DNA from: Ophiosphaerella korrae
Taxonomy: Eukaryota > Ascomycota > Dothideomycetes > Pleosporales > Phaeosphaeriaceae
Assembly (NCBI GenBank): GCA_028456385.1
Contig: JALNQF010000066.1
Location: 144,550-208,549, forward strand
Length of the DNA stretch: 64,000 bases
Direction of reading: 5' to 3'
Shown: positions 37,321-47,699 of the stretch, piece after piece
Position numbering within the stretch: position 1 is the stretch's first letter
How the letters are laid out: the number at the start of each line of letters is the position of its first letter
Program-made: the position numbers and the translations under genes
The notes under the pieces: generated by a model
Databases searched by the model: none
Seen by the model: the letters and a program-made list of their open reading frames with translations, nothing else
What the model was told of the DNA's origin: nothing

Positions 37321-37562
37321 CAATAACTACGTTAAATTTAGCTTTTTTAATAGATCTATAGGCGCTAAAGTAGCTGTAATTTACTCCTCTACGCTAGAAT
37401 ATAGGCTGTATTGCAAAGCTATTATTATTAGGCGAAAAAATACATACGTAAGATAAAAAGTTAATTAAATTTAGTGTTAGACTATCTACAGCTAAGATAC
37501 TCTATATCTTAGCTAGTATAGTAAGTAAATAACGTTTAGAGTAACTAATAAGTAATACTAGT
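37321..37562. other. Gap between the giant frame and the Myb-like gene
   Basis: The phase 1 frame fills with stops from about 37321 and phase 0 becomes open after about 37563. This stretch has no recognisable frame. It should contain the left end of the Harbinger module, but I could not pair a terminal inverted repeat with the right side. Confidence 0.35.
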
Positions 37563-39200
37563 AGGATAGAATATATTATTATATAGCGAAGTAACTTAGG
37601 CCCTATATAATATACTAGTAAATTAGAAGACAAAGAATATAAACGCTACTTAAGGATAATAAAGAGGCTAAAGAAGAAGATTAAAAAGTTAATAATACTA
37701 AAATTACTTGTAGTAAACGCCTTAGGGCCTATTTAGTGCGCTAGCTATTTTTTAAATACTTAGTTTATACTAGAGGTAACGCTAGTAGTATAGCTAAGGG
37801 CGCCTTAGTTTCTACTATTAGCTTTACTAAATCGAGCTAGACAAAATTTTAGTATATTTAGTATAGTAGTTTGTCTATTTATATTCTATCTTAGTAGTTT
37901 TTATAACTATCTTAACTTTATAGAGCCTCTAAGTATACCCTATAATACTAATCTTATATAAGTTACTTGCGCTACTCTTAGTAAGGCCTTTCTATTTCTA
38001 TCTTAGCAATTTTTAAGTATAGTTACTACTACTCTTATATAGGCGCCTATACTATTACTAGTACTAGCGCCCTCGCTATTATCTTAGCTAAATAGTACCT
38101 TTAAATAAAGTAATAAAAGTAAGCTAGCTCTTATTAATACTCTTATAAGCGCCCTTAACTATAGCCTCTACTTAGACTTAGAGTATAAGCTAAAAGCGTT
38201 AGCTTTAGTAATGCGCAAAGTATCTTAAGTCTCTAGCTAGGCTATAACTTAAAGCTAGTATAAGAATAAGTATAACGTCTTTAAAAAAGATTATAGAGTT
38301 TATACTTAGCTCTTAAGTTAATCTAGGTTTAAGATAACTAGTAGTAGGCTAGTTAGCGCCTTTAAGGGCACACTTAGAGCCTATTTTAAAGCCTATAAAG
38401 ATACTAAAAAGTTTAGAAACAAATAACTTAAGTATAAAGACTAGCTACGAATACTCTTTAAAGGAGTCTTAGCTACTAGCAAGTTATCTTAAAGCTTTAA
38501 GGAACTCTTGAGTAGTACTAGCCCTAACGATGTTAGTAATTTAGTAGAAGTAGACAACAACCTAGATAAGCTCCTAGATAAGACAGTTATATAGTATAAA
38601 AGGGCTAGTATAGCGTCTATAGCGCAAGTTTAGTAGACTAAAAAATTAACCTCTACTAATTGTCTTAGCTTATATTTAGGTAATATAAACAATTAGCTTA
38701 AGTCTATCGTAATTACGGTTTTAAAACTAATAAGGCTTTAGCTATCTTTTAAGCTAACTTTAATATACTCTTATATAAGCTTCTAATAACTATTGTAGAC
38801 CTCTTTACTAATAAGTTTACGTCCTAGAAGTTTATATTTTTGTCGCTAGAATATTATAAAAAATAGGTTTAAGATAAGCTCTTAGAGTAGCGTAATATAC
38901 TAAGATAGCGTATATAATAGAGAGTTGTTTAACAATATAATAGTAAGCTTAGTATAGGAGAGAGATAGTATTTTAGAGTTAAAGCGTTAAGATAGAGAGA
39001 CTAAGCTAAGTTTGTAGAAATTACTAAGTCTAGTAAGTAACTAAGGTAAAATAACTATAGTAAATATAGAGATAGCTAAAACGTCTATATATAATAATAG
39101 TTACTATAAAATTATATAGATAGTAATACTTACTTATAATAATACTTATCTCTATATAGTATTTAAGCTAGATTACTATATATAACTACGTATAAACTCT
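37563..39200 (+). pseudogene. Myb/SANT-like DNA-binding protein of a Harbinger element
   Basis: Plus-strand frame with very few stops. The region about 38220-38480 matches the fungal Myb/SANT-like domain (Myb_DNA-bind_3 type): YKNKY, then FKKDYRVYT, LLS, SRF, a spacer, then KKFRNK and a closing LRILFKGVLAT, in the order and spacing known for these proteins (in the family: LKNKW, KKDYR, LL..SGF, KKFR.KPL, YDEL..IFEGVLATG). The C-terminal part (38520-38600) is acidic, with VEVDNNLDKLLDK. PIF/Harbinger elements typically encode such a protein to help bring the transposase to the ends. The start is uncertain (ATG lost by RIP), and the first 500 bases may be leader. Confidence 0.75.
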
Positions 39201-39247
39201 ATAAAGATAGCTACCTAAAGACTTTACTCTTACTCTTACTACCTAGT

Positions 39248-39358
39248 AAGCCTTAGTAGTAGCGTCTATATACAATGTAAACTAGTTAGAGTTTACTAAA
39301 AGTCCTTTAGTAAACTCTAACTAGTTTATACTATAAGCAGACACTACTACTAAGGCTT
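39248..39358. terminator. 53-bp-arm hairpin between the convergent Myb-like and transposase genes
   Basis: Arms 39248-39300 and 39306-39358 around a five-base loop, with about 46 of 53 positions pairing; outer AAGCCTTAGTAGTAG and inner GTAAACTCTAACTAGTTTA stretches are exact. Placed precisely between two converging gene ends. A shared 3'-end or transcription-end structure is one reading; a small foldback insertion is another. Confidence 0.55.
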
Positions 39359-39469
39359 GTAGAGGCTCTCTAGCACTAAGGATTACGACTTTTTTAGCGT
39401 AGTGTTAAGTATCTAAGTTTAATAGAAGTTTATATCTTATATTATATATCTTAAAACTATACATCTACG

Positions 39470-40650
39470 TCTCTTACTACTATATAATATAACTCCTATA
39501 TATTACTCGTAATCTACTCTCGCTACTCGTCTATATTACGCCTAGTTTATACTAAATTCTAGCTATTTTCTACTTCTCTTTATAATATCTTAAGCTCTTT
39601 ACCTTTATACAACTCTAGTCTATTAAAATCGTAGTTAGTAGCACTAGTAGCGACAAGATTAATAAAATTATAGATAGTAGCTATCGTGTATACTAACTTA
39701 ACTTAAGTTACTAGGTAGAACTTATATAGTAGGTTAAATATCCTCTAACAACGTTTAAAAATACTAAAAGTACGCTCTACTACGTTGTAGAGGCTTAAGT
39801 AGTAATAGTTAAAGAGCTTGTATTTATTTATAGGTACTACGCTAACTTATCTAATCTCTTGTAAATAATACTTTACTTAATAGTATAGAGTTAGCAGTCC
39901 CTTACTATTTATATAGCTAGCGTTAGCTAGAAAATACTAGCCTTTTAGTACTTCTAAGCCTTTCTTAAAAGTACTTACTAGTACTCTCCTATTATAAGTA
40001 GAGCCTTCTTAGCCTACTAGGATATATAAAAAGTTTCTAAGATAGATAAAGTAAGTAAAGTAAAGTAAGCTAGTTATCTATAGATAACTATTTAGTTAAA
40101 GTTAAGTAGTAGATAAAGTCGATTTTAAGTATATATAGCCCTAATAGAAGAGACTTCTTATTAGTTAGTAAGAGTAACTATACTTTAAACTAAATAAGAG
40201 AAAGATTATATAAAAGCCTTTTAATAGTAAAAGTAGATAGAGAGCTTCTTAGAAGGGAGAAGGAATTATTAGGAGTAAAGAGGGAATTTATAGCCTACTA
40301 CTAGGAATATAGCTACGCGTAATAGTAAGCAATATCTAAGTAGCTATTCTAAGGTTATACTAACTAATATAAATAAATAAATCCTATATTAGTCTTCTAA
40401 TAAGCTAGTATTAAATCTAAGCTTAAAATATTGTCTACAATCTAGTAGAAGCTAAGATAGTATTCTCCTCTACTTAGCCCTCGTCTAATAAGGCGTAGTT
40501 TCCCTAGTCTAGAGTTATTATTCCTTACTATCCTTCTACTATAGTAGGCAATAATTTATATTTATATATATAGACTAGAGTAACTAACGTTACTTAGGTT
40601 ATTAGGCCTATAGAAATAGATAGTAGAGGCGTTTTTAGAATAGTAGAGTA
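39470..40650 (-). pseudogene. PIF/Harbinger-type DDE transposase
   Basis: Minus-strand frame with the signature order of Harbinger (DDE_Tnp_4) transposases. About 40040-39990: LYILVG-stop-EGSTYNRRVL (family: GWEGSAHDxRVL, second catalytic Asp region). About 39950-39900: a YFLANASY segment then GLLTLYY (family: YYLADAGYP, GLLTPYRG). About 39800-39740: KLFNYYYLSLYNVVERTFSIF (family: ELFN.RH.SLRNVIER.FG) with the third catalytic Glu kept. Then YTIATIYNFI (AALHNFI) and a C-terminal RRNIDE. RIP has turned Trp into stops, His into Tyr and Asp into Asn. The upstream part to 40650 is stop-poor and fits the helical N-terminus. The enzyme would cut and paste the element; here it is dead. Confidence 0.85.
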
Positions 40651-41269
40651 GAGCGTTAAGAGAGAAGTATAAGAGTAAACTATTTTAAGAAGTAAGAGTA
40701 AAGACTTTAGAGGAATAGATTTTCTACTCTATTATAAGCTAATAAGTAGCTTACTTACGCTAAAGACTATATATAACAAGAACTAGTTTTAGCGTATATA
40801 ATAGTTGTAGTCTTCTAGAAATTTTAGCTTATAAATAAGAATACGCTATAATTATATAGATAATAAAAGCTTTACGTATTATTAATACTTAGTATCTATA
40901 AAAGAGAGTAAAGTATATACTAAGATACTTTTACGTAATAGCTTCTACGCTAAGTAGTAGGGTAGCTACTAGCTTACTTATAGCCTAAGGCGTTTTATAG
41001 TTTAGCTTCTTAAGCTAGCTACTTATATCTTAGTAGTTATAATATTATTAAAGCTACGATATATTTCTTCCTATATAAGTCCTTCTACCTTTTATTAGAC
41101 CTTATATATAGGCTATCTAGCTATAGTAACCCTAAACTCCTAATACTACTCTTACGCTGTAGCTTACAACCTACAGTCTTTATATTACTAAGAATTAGGT
41201 CTTACTTTACCTAAGTAGGTTATTGTTTAGACTTACTAGTTAGGTACTAACGCCTTAACACTTATATTA
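40651..41269. other. Upstream flank of the Harbinger transposase
   Basis: No convincing frame. Expected to hold the transposase promoter and the right terminal inverted repeat of the Harbinger element, which I could not match by eye. Confidence 0.35.
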
Positions 41270-41940
41270 GCATATTAACGCATTTATTCCCCTATAGTGT
41301 TTATTAGGCTCTTACCTCGCTAACTACCTATAAATCTATAGTAGTACTATTAATATATATATAAGCCTACAATCTTTTACACTTTGCTTACTCTATTTGT
41401 ACTTAGTAGTTATTAAGGTGTATATTACTTAAACTATCCTATCCTCTACTTCTAGTAGCTAATAGAGATTTCTCTTACGTAAACAACTTCCTTTTTATCG
41501 CTAGGACCCTTTTGTACTCCTTTACTATAGTAAGAAATCGCTATTATCTCTTTATCCTTACTTAAATTAGCTAGGGCCTTACGTAATTCAGCCTACTTAC
41601 ACTATATAATACTAGATAGGCTACCTATTCTTATTATATAAAACCTAGCACAAAGGTTATTATCTAGTAGTATAGCTTTAGAGATAGTTAATATTATAGA
41701 CTACTTAGAAGATAATAATAAGCTTAAGGAAATATTTAACGAAAAGGTATAGTCTTTATTAGCTAGAATAAGCAAGGATAAAGCTAAATTACATAGACTA
41801 GCTAGAATAATAGGACTATACAAAGTTAGTAGTTAGAAAGGAAACTATAAGTTTAAGAACCTTATAAGGATACTTTTACTCTTGTTATTAAGCGCAATAG
41901 TAGAGATAAGATAGTTAAGGTTTTTTTAGGTAGTATAAAC
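41270..41940 (+). pseudogene. Stop-poor frame, likely coiled coil, unknown family
   Basis: Plus-strand phase 2 frame with about seven stops in 200 codons. The stretch at 41702-41860 is charged and helical (EDNNKLKEIFNEKV, then LLARISKDKAKL, LARIIGLYK), suggesting a coiled coil. No family recognised. It lies right of the Harbinger transposase and reads away from it. Confidence 0.45.
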
Positions 41941-42892
41941 GTATACACTTATTAAATATATCTAAATTCTTGCAAAGGGGTAATAATAGTATTACTAAAG
42001 CCTAAGTACTATTATTAGTAGATAGTAGATATAGAGGTTAAATGTATTACATAGGAAAGTAGGAGTTAATTGTTTTTATTTATAGTATTTACGTAGGATA
42101 TCTACGTATATCTAATAAGAGACTATAATAAATAAAAGGCTATTCTCCCTTAGAAGCGTAATCTATAGTCTTCCTTCTAAACCTTTCTTAATAGAGTCTA
42201 GAATAACTTCTATACCTTTAACTATAAGTAGTAGTATATATACTTAATTTCTACTACTTAAAGATAACTTATACACAAAGAGAGATGTATCTATTCTAAA
42301 AGCTAAAGGAAAGATATTCTCTTTTTATTTAAGACGTGTAATTTCGTACTATATATTAGGAGTCTATAACTAGCTATAAGATAGAGCTCTTTACTCTTAT
42401 AGAAAAGTAAGTAAAAGTTTAAACTAAGGATATATTTTATACTATTAGCGAGTATAAGCTCTAAAGACTCCTCTTATTAAAGAAAGTATTCTTCTTACTA
42501 AAGAGAGTACTTCTCGTAAAATATATTAGTAGCTATAATAAGTAATTAAGAATATAGAACCTTATCTTACTATAATTTAAGGTCTCTTAAGAGACCTTCT
42601 AGTTTTACTTTTATAAAGTTTATAAGAGTTACGCAATAGTATAATAGAAGTATTTTAGGCCCTAGAGATGTAAAGATATTATTAAGAATATTACGTACGC
42701 AATATCTAATACTTTTTTATATAGGCTTTAAGAAACTATTATCTACTTAGAGAAACTAAACCTATTTCTTAGATAATCTTTTTATACGTAAGGGTATAGT
42801 ATTATTACCTATCTTATACGCTTTCCTTTCTTTCTCTAGTAACGTATAAAACTAATTATTTAAGGATATTATTAACGCGTAAAGGAGAGATA
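41941..42892. other. Unassigned stretch
   Basis: RIP-mutated DNA in which I see no dominant reading frame, repeat or element end. The last part borders the purine-rich satellite. Confidence 0.3.
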
Positions 42893-43105
42893 TAAATTAA
42901 AGAAAATAGAGAGAAATAAAGTAAAATAAAGAAGAGTAAAATAGAGTAAAATAAAGGAAAGTAAAATAGAGTAAAATAAAGGAAAGTAAAATAAAGTAAA
43001 ATAAAGAAAAGTAAAACAAAGTAAAATAAAGAAAAGTAAAATAAAGTAAAATAAAGAAAAGTAAAACAAAGCAAAGAGAAGTAAAGTAAAGAGAAGTAAA
43101 GCGAA
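42893..43105. repeat. Purine-rich minisatellite, 25-bp units made of pentamers
   Basis: The plus strand is almost only A, G and T in the pattern GTAAA ATARA GTAAA ATAAA GRAAA; at least four full 25-bp units are seen between about 42960 and 43060, with looser pentamers around. Because it contains no TpG/CpA to mutate and its complement lacks stops, it creates the only long ATG-started open frames of the window (minus strand, about 42856-43074). These encode Phe/Leu/Tyr/Ser-rich low-complexity sequence and are not genes. Confidence 0.9.
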
Positions 43106-43364
43106 GAATATAGCTAGCGCTAAGATACTAAATTTAGCTTAGCTAGTCTACAATTATAGTGCTACGCATAGGATTAATACTACAATAATATTAGTATATA
43201 TAATCCTTGTTTTACACTAATCTATACTAATAACTAGTAGTATAGGAGTGCGTAATTCTAGCTAGAACTCTACTCTAATATAAGTTATTTACAGAGACTT
43301 ATTATTAGTATAGTTTATTAGATAGGAATATAAGTCTAAATTAATAACAAGAGTTAGTTAATTA

Positions 43365-43440
43365 GTCTATAAGCCTCTTTGCACCTATAGGTATCTCTAT
43401 AATAAAGGGAATAATACTTCTATAGCTATACTCGAAAATA
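43365..43440. repeat. Dispersed 75-bp motif, copy 1
   Basis: Shares the core TCTATAAGC-TCTTTGCACCTATA plus a following ATAGTAAGGG-like part with 43628-43700, and in reverse with about 57575-57625. The first two copies are 263 bp apart, not a multiple of three, so a protein repeat in one frame is unlikely. Nature unknown. Confidence 0.5.
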
Positions 43441-43627
43441 CCTTTTACGTACAAGAAACTTTAATCTAGAGTCTTTTACTTTATTTAAGAACTACAAGGG
43501 TATTAAAGCGTAGACTAGAATAATAGCTAATATAACTCTTTAAAAATAGAATAGTCTACGTAAAGCTTACGTAAAGCCTATATAGTTAGAAATACCTAAA
43601 GACTAAGTTAATGCTAAGAGCTATTTA

Positions 43628-43700
43628 ATCTATAAGCTTCTTTGCACCTATAAGTATCTTTATAGTAAGGGGGATACTAATACTATTTCTATAGTAGTAT
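43628..43700. repeat. Dispersed 75-bp motif, copy 2
   Basis: Same core as 43365-43440 with transition differences. A third, inverted and weaker copy is near 57575-57625. Confidence 0.5.
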
Positions 43701-43799
43701 TTAATAAGAGTAGTAAATTAGTAGTAAGAGGAAGGAGATATAGGGCTTAGATAGACAAGAGATGTAGTATATATCTATATAGTAAAGAGAATAGTGCTA

Positions 43800-46700
43800 T
43801 TATATCTATAGCTATTTTTAATAGTATCTTAGAGGAGTGTAGATAATATAAGTATAGAGGTATAGAGTGTAGGAGAAGAGGTAGGACTATTATATAAGAG
43901 GTTATAAAGATTATTTACTTTTTATTTAAATTACCTCTCTAGCTACGTATCTATTCTAAGGAGTATTACTAGCTATCTTACTCTACGTTAAGCTTATCTT
44001 TACTTACTTCTTAAGAATATATCTTAATATCTCTATTAAACTTATCCTTTAATATCGTACCCTCTTTAGAAGTAGTAGAGCCTCTTTTAGAGTCCTTCCC
44101 TTTATTAGCACTATTTACTTAAAAAAGGTAGGTTAAGGCTTTTACTTCCCCTTATACCTTGCGATTAAAGCTACTAGGTAAGAATAAGTAGTACTTATTA
44201 CTAGATAGCTTATTTACGTCTATATAGAAGTTATCTCTAGTATAAAACTAAGCGTCTGTTAACTATTAAGGTTAGTGTTAAGGTTATCTTTTATTACCTA
44301 CTAAGAACAATCTTTAACATCCTCGCTAGACTCGCCTCTTAACATTCCTTATTCTAGTAGTAGCTAAGCCTATATTAAGTATCTATTTCCTTATAAGAAC
44401 TATTATACTAAAGTAGATTAAAGGTTGTACTTACCTTTATATACTGTAATTAAGGCTACTAGGTAAGGACTAGTACTTATTAAAGGACAAATTACTTACG
44501 TTAATAAAGAAGTCTTTTCTTATTTCTCTCTACTTATTAGCTATAATTAAACGTTTAGTTACAATATTATATAAGGATATATAAGTTAATATTTAATAAT
44601 AGCTTACTAACGTTAATTAAGAATTACGTATTTCTATAATATATACCTGCAATATCTAGTAATTATAATTAGACCTCTACTCTAGCTAACCCTCTTAATA
44701 CCTAAGCCTAATAGTATAGTAGCTTAGTATCTACTAAAGGTATAAATAATATAGTTTAATCTAATATACTATCTAATCTATAGCTACCTTTAGCGAGTAT
44801 AGACGTAAGGTTAATAGAAAACGAGTAGGTACGATAGCTTTATATTTCTATATTGTCTTCTAACTAAGAGTAGCCTAATAGTACGAACTAGTATTAGTAT
44901 AGTTAACAAACTAGGGATCTTAATAGCTAACTAATTAAACTCTTTTGTCTTAATTTTAACTAAGGAAGAATAATATTCTATACATTTAGATCTTGTAACG
45001 CTAATATATACAAACGCTTTGTCTTTAGTTTTCTAGTACGTAAAACGCATATATATAGCCTCTTAAATATCTAATTCTCTTTACTACCTAAAAATATACT
45101 ATCTAAGTACTTAAAATGTCTCTTGTTTAAGTTGTCTATACAACACTAGTTATTCTAGTAAGGACCTATATACTTACTTAGCTGTTACGCTAGTTAACTC
45201 TAGAGCTAGTCCTAACTAAAGATAAATAAGTAAAATAGTTTAGATACGCCTATATAAATAGCTTAGGTAAAGAATTTAATAGTTTACTAGAAGAGATTAG
45301 AGAGATTGTATATATAAATAAGAAATATATATTCTCTATATTAATAATATTATAGGTAGACAATATCAAGCTTGCTATAGAGAAATCTTTAAAATTTAAA
45401 GTCTAGATAACTTAGCCTAGTAAATTACATCCTTAACTAATGTTAGAGCGCCTTGATTATAGTTAAGTAATAGTCTTACTAGGGTATAGTATTATCCTTA
45501 TATCTATCGCTACTAAAGATTACGCAAAGCCTAAAGTCTAAGTTTATATAGATCTTAAGGATAAAAGCTATATAGTAGATTAGCCTCGTAGTTCTAGCGT
45601 AGTACTATCTTAATACCTTAGCTTCTAGATAGAGCTAGAAGAGATTAACTATATTAGAATACTAGTATCTATATTACTAGAATAAATAAAAGGGAATAAA
45701 GACTAAGTACTTTAGATATTAGGCCCTATTTCCTTAGATAGTAGTAATATTACTTTGTATATCTTTTGCCTTCTAACTTTATATATTCTATCTAGTATTA
45801 TAAGAGAAAAAAGAGAATAGAGTAAGAGCTTAGCTATAGAAGAGGTTAATATACTTTATAGTTTATCTAAAGTAGATATTATAGCTTATTATATATATAG
45901 ATAATAAGTGTATATTCTATTAGCGTTGTAACAAATTATAGTATATTCTTTAACAATAATAGGGCTAGAACTACTACGCTCTACTCTATTATATAGCCTC
46001 TAACTAGCGACGCTACCTTATACTATAATAAGCGCCTAACTCTACTTAATCCTTTTTCTTATATATTGCCGCTTATTAGATAAACAATAAAGGTTTATTA
46101 TTAAGATTAATAGCTCTTACCTCTTAGGAGTACTTCCTAGCGCTCTACTAAGACCCCTTAAACTATCTACGCTATTATCTAAATATATACTTATTTAACT
46201 CTTAGAATTACTTATAATAACTAGATTTGCCCGCAAGCTATAGAGTTACGTACCTAATATAAGATAAAGCTTAACGCGCGTCTATAATTGTAGGGGTAGC
46301 ACTACTTATATAGTACTAGAGATCTTTATTATTTATAGCTAGTAGATATCTCTATACTCTCTAAGAGGGCCCTTATATATTATCTCTAACTCTCTTAAGT
46401 TCTATATAGTATTATCTTACTACTCTTTAGTATTACTAAGCTCTAAAAAGTATTAGACTATATTTATATCTACTTTACTAAGGATTCTTATTAAAGATTA
46501 GTTAATAAAGTTATATACTAACCCTACTAGTACCTATCTAACTACCTTACTAGTTTGTAGATTTTGCGCATTATAATAGTCTTAAGCCCCTTTTATCTAA
46601 TAAGGATTTTTCTACATAAGCTTAGTTACTTTAGGTAGTATAGCTAATTTAATTATAGCTTAGAGGTTATTAAACTTTACTTTTTCTAGCTAGCTTACTA

Positions 46701-47280
46701 TAAAAGCCTAGATAGCTATAATATTAAATAAAAAAGCTTTCTCTATAGCTAAGAATATAAGCCCTCTCTTTATAGCTTTACGTGCAATATTATAGTAGTC
46801 TATACCTAGAAAAGTATTAAGTATAAATACTTAGATAGAGCCCTTAGAGTTTTTAGGCAACTTAAACAACCTACTACTAAGAATTCTTTTAAGTTAGTCT
46901 AGTTGTAATTAATCGAAGCTAATAGTAATACTCTGTTCCGCTAGCACCTACTATAACTAGTTCCCCTTCTCTTTTAATCTCTTATCTAGAGCTAAGTTAA
47001 TAATCTAGTAGTCCTCTACTTACACTAGTAGAAGCCTAATAGTAGTTTTATAGCCTTCTATAAAGAGCTTCTCTATATCTACCTTTTAGTCTTTTAAAAG
47101 GATTACAAGTAAGTTACTAAGAAGTATAAGAGGTATAAGAGATAAGGCTCTTTAATAGTTTTTGTCTAACTTTTAAAATAATTCTTTAAGCCTTTAGAAT
47201 ACTATATAGATTGTAAATACTAGAATTAAGAGTAAGTAGTGTTTAATTACCTAATTCGTAGTATAGCTTATAATATACAT
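43800..47280 (-). pseudogene. Long RIP-killed gene of unknown family with a duplicated domain
   Basis: Minus-strand frame running from about 47280 (a surviving ATG opens MYIIS) down to about 43800 with few stops, for example about nine in 139 codons at 46860-46440. A motif of the form F-[YF]-I-x-V-x-x-LS-x-NKY...LPSS occurs twice, at about 44525-44440 and 44240-44160, so part of the protein is an internal duplication. A lysine/serine-rich linker follows (about 44130-44000). No catalytic signature recognised. It is divergent from the plus-strand frame starting near 47700. Confidence 0.55.
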
Positions 47281-47699
47281 AGTAGTAGAGAGGTCTATTA
47301 TAAGAGTTTATAGATAGAAGAGGTAAACTTAGCTTAGGTTAAGCTCTAGGCACGAGAGTAGCGAGCGCAACTAATTAAATGCGTTAGTTAGCGACTAACG
47401 AGTGCGATTAGCTCCTAGGAAGCCCTAGTATCTTAGCGCACGTTTAGTTTAACGTAGGGCCTACTACTCTTCTACCCCTATTACCTATATATAAGTAACT
47501 TTACTACAAATACCTATATCTTACTTCTACCTCTACTTCTAAGTAGACTAAGATAGTCCTACTTATAACACCTTTACGCTATAGCTAGCTAGAGTTATAT
47601 TAGCTAAAAGTAAAGAAACCTACTTTCCTAACTATTTTCTCCTAACTAATATACTATAATAGGAGAACAATCTCTCTATATATAAATACCCTTAACAAA
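47281..47699. promoter_or_regulatory. Divergent intergenic region
   Basis: Lies between two ghost genes pointing away from each other. It is less AT-rich (GCGAGCGCAACTAATTAAAT, GCGCACG) and contains a TATA-like CTATATATAAG at about 47490 followed by CT-rich DNA on the plus strand. A shared promoter region is inferred from position and composition. Confidence 0.35.

Noticed and set aside
42856..43074. Two overlapping ATG-started open frames on the minus strand (72 and 65 codons)
   Set aside because: They are the complement of a purine-rich minisatellite; the products are Phe/Leu/Tyr/Ser low-complexity and both overlapping phases are open, as expected of a repeat without stop words.
43365..43870. 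Tandem protein repeat containing CTYRYLYNKG/CTYKYLYSKG
   Set aside because: Copies are 263 bp apart and so in different phases; a DNA-level repeat is the safer reading.
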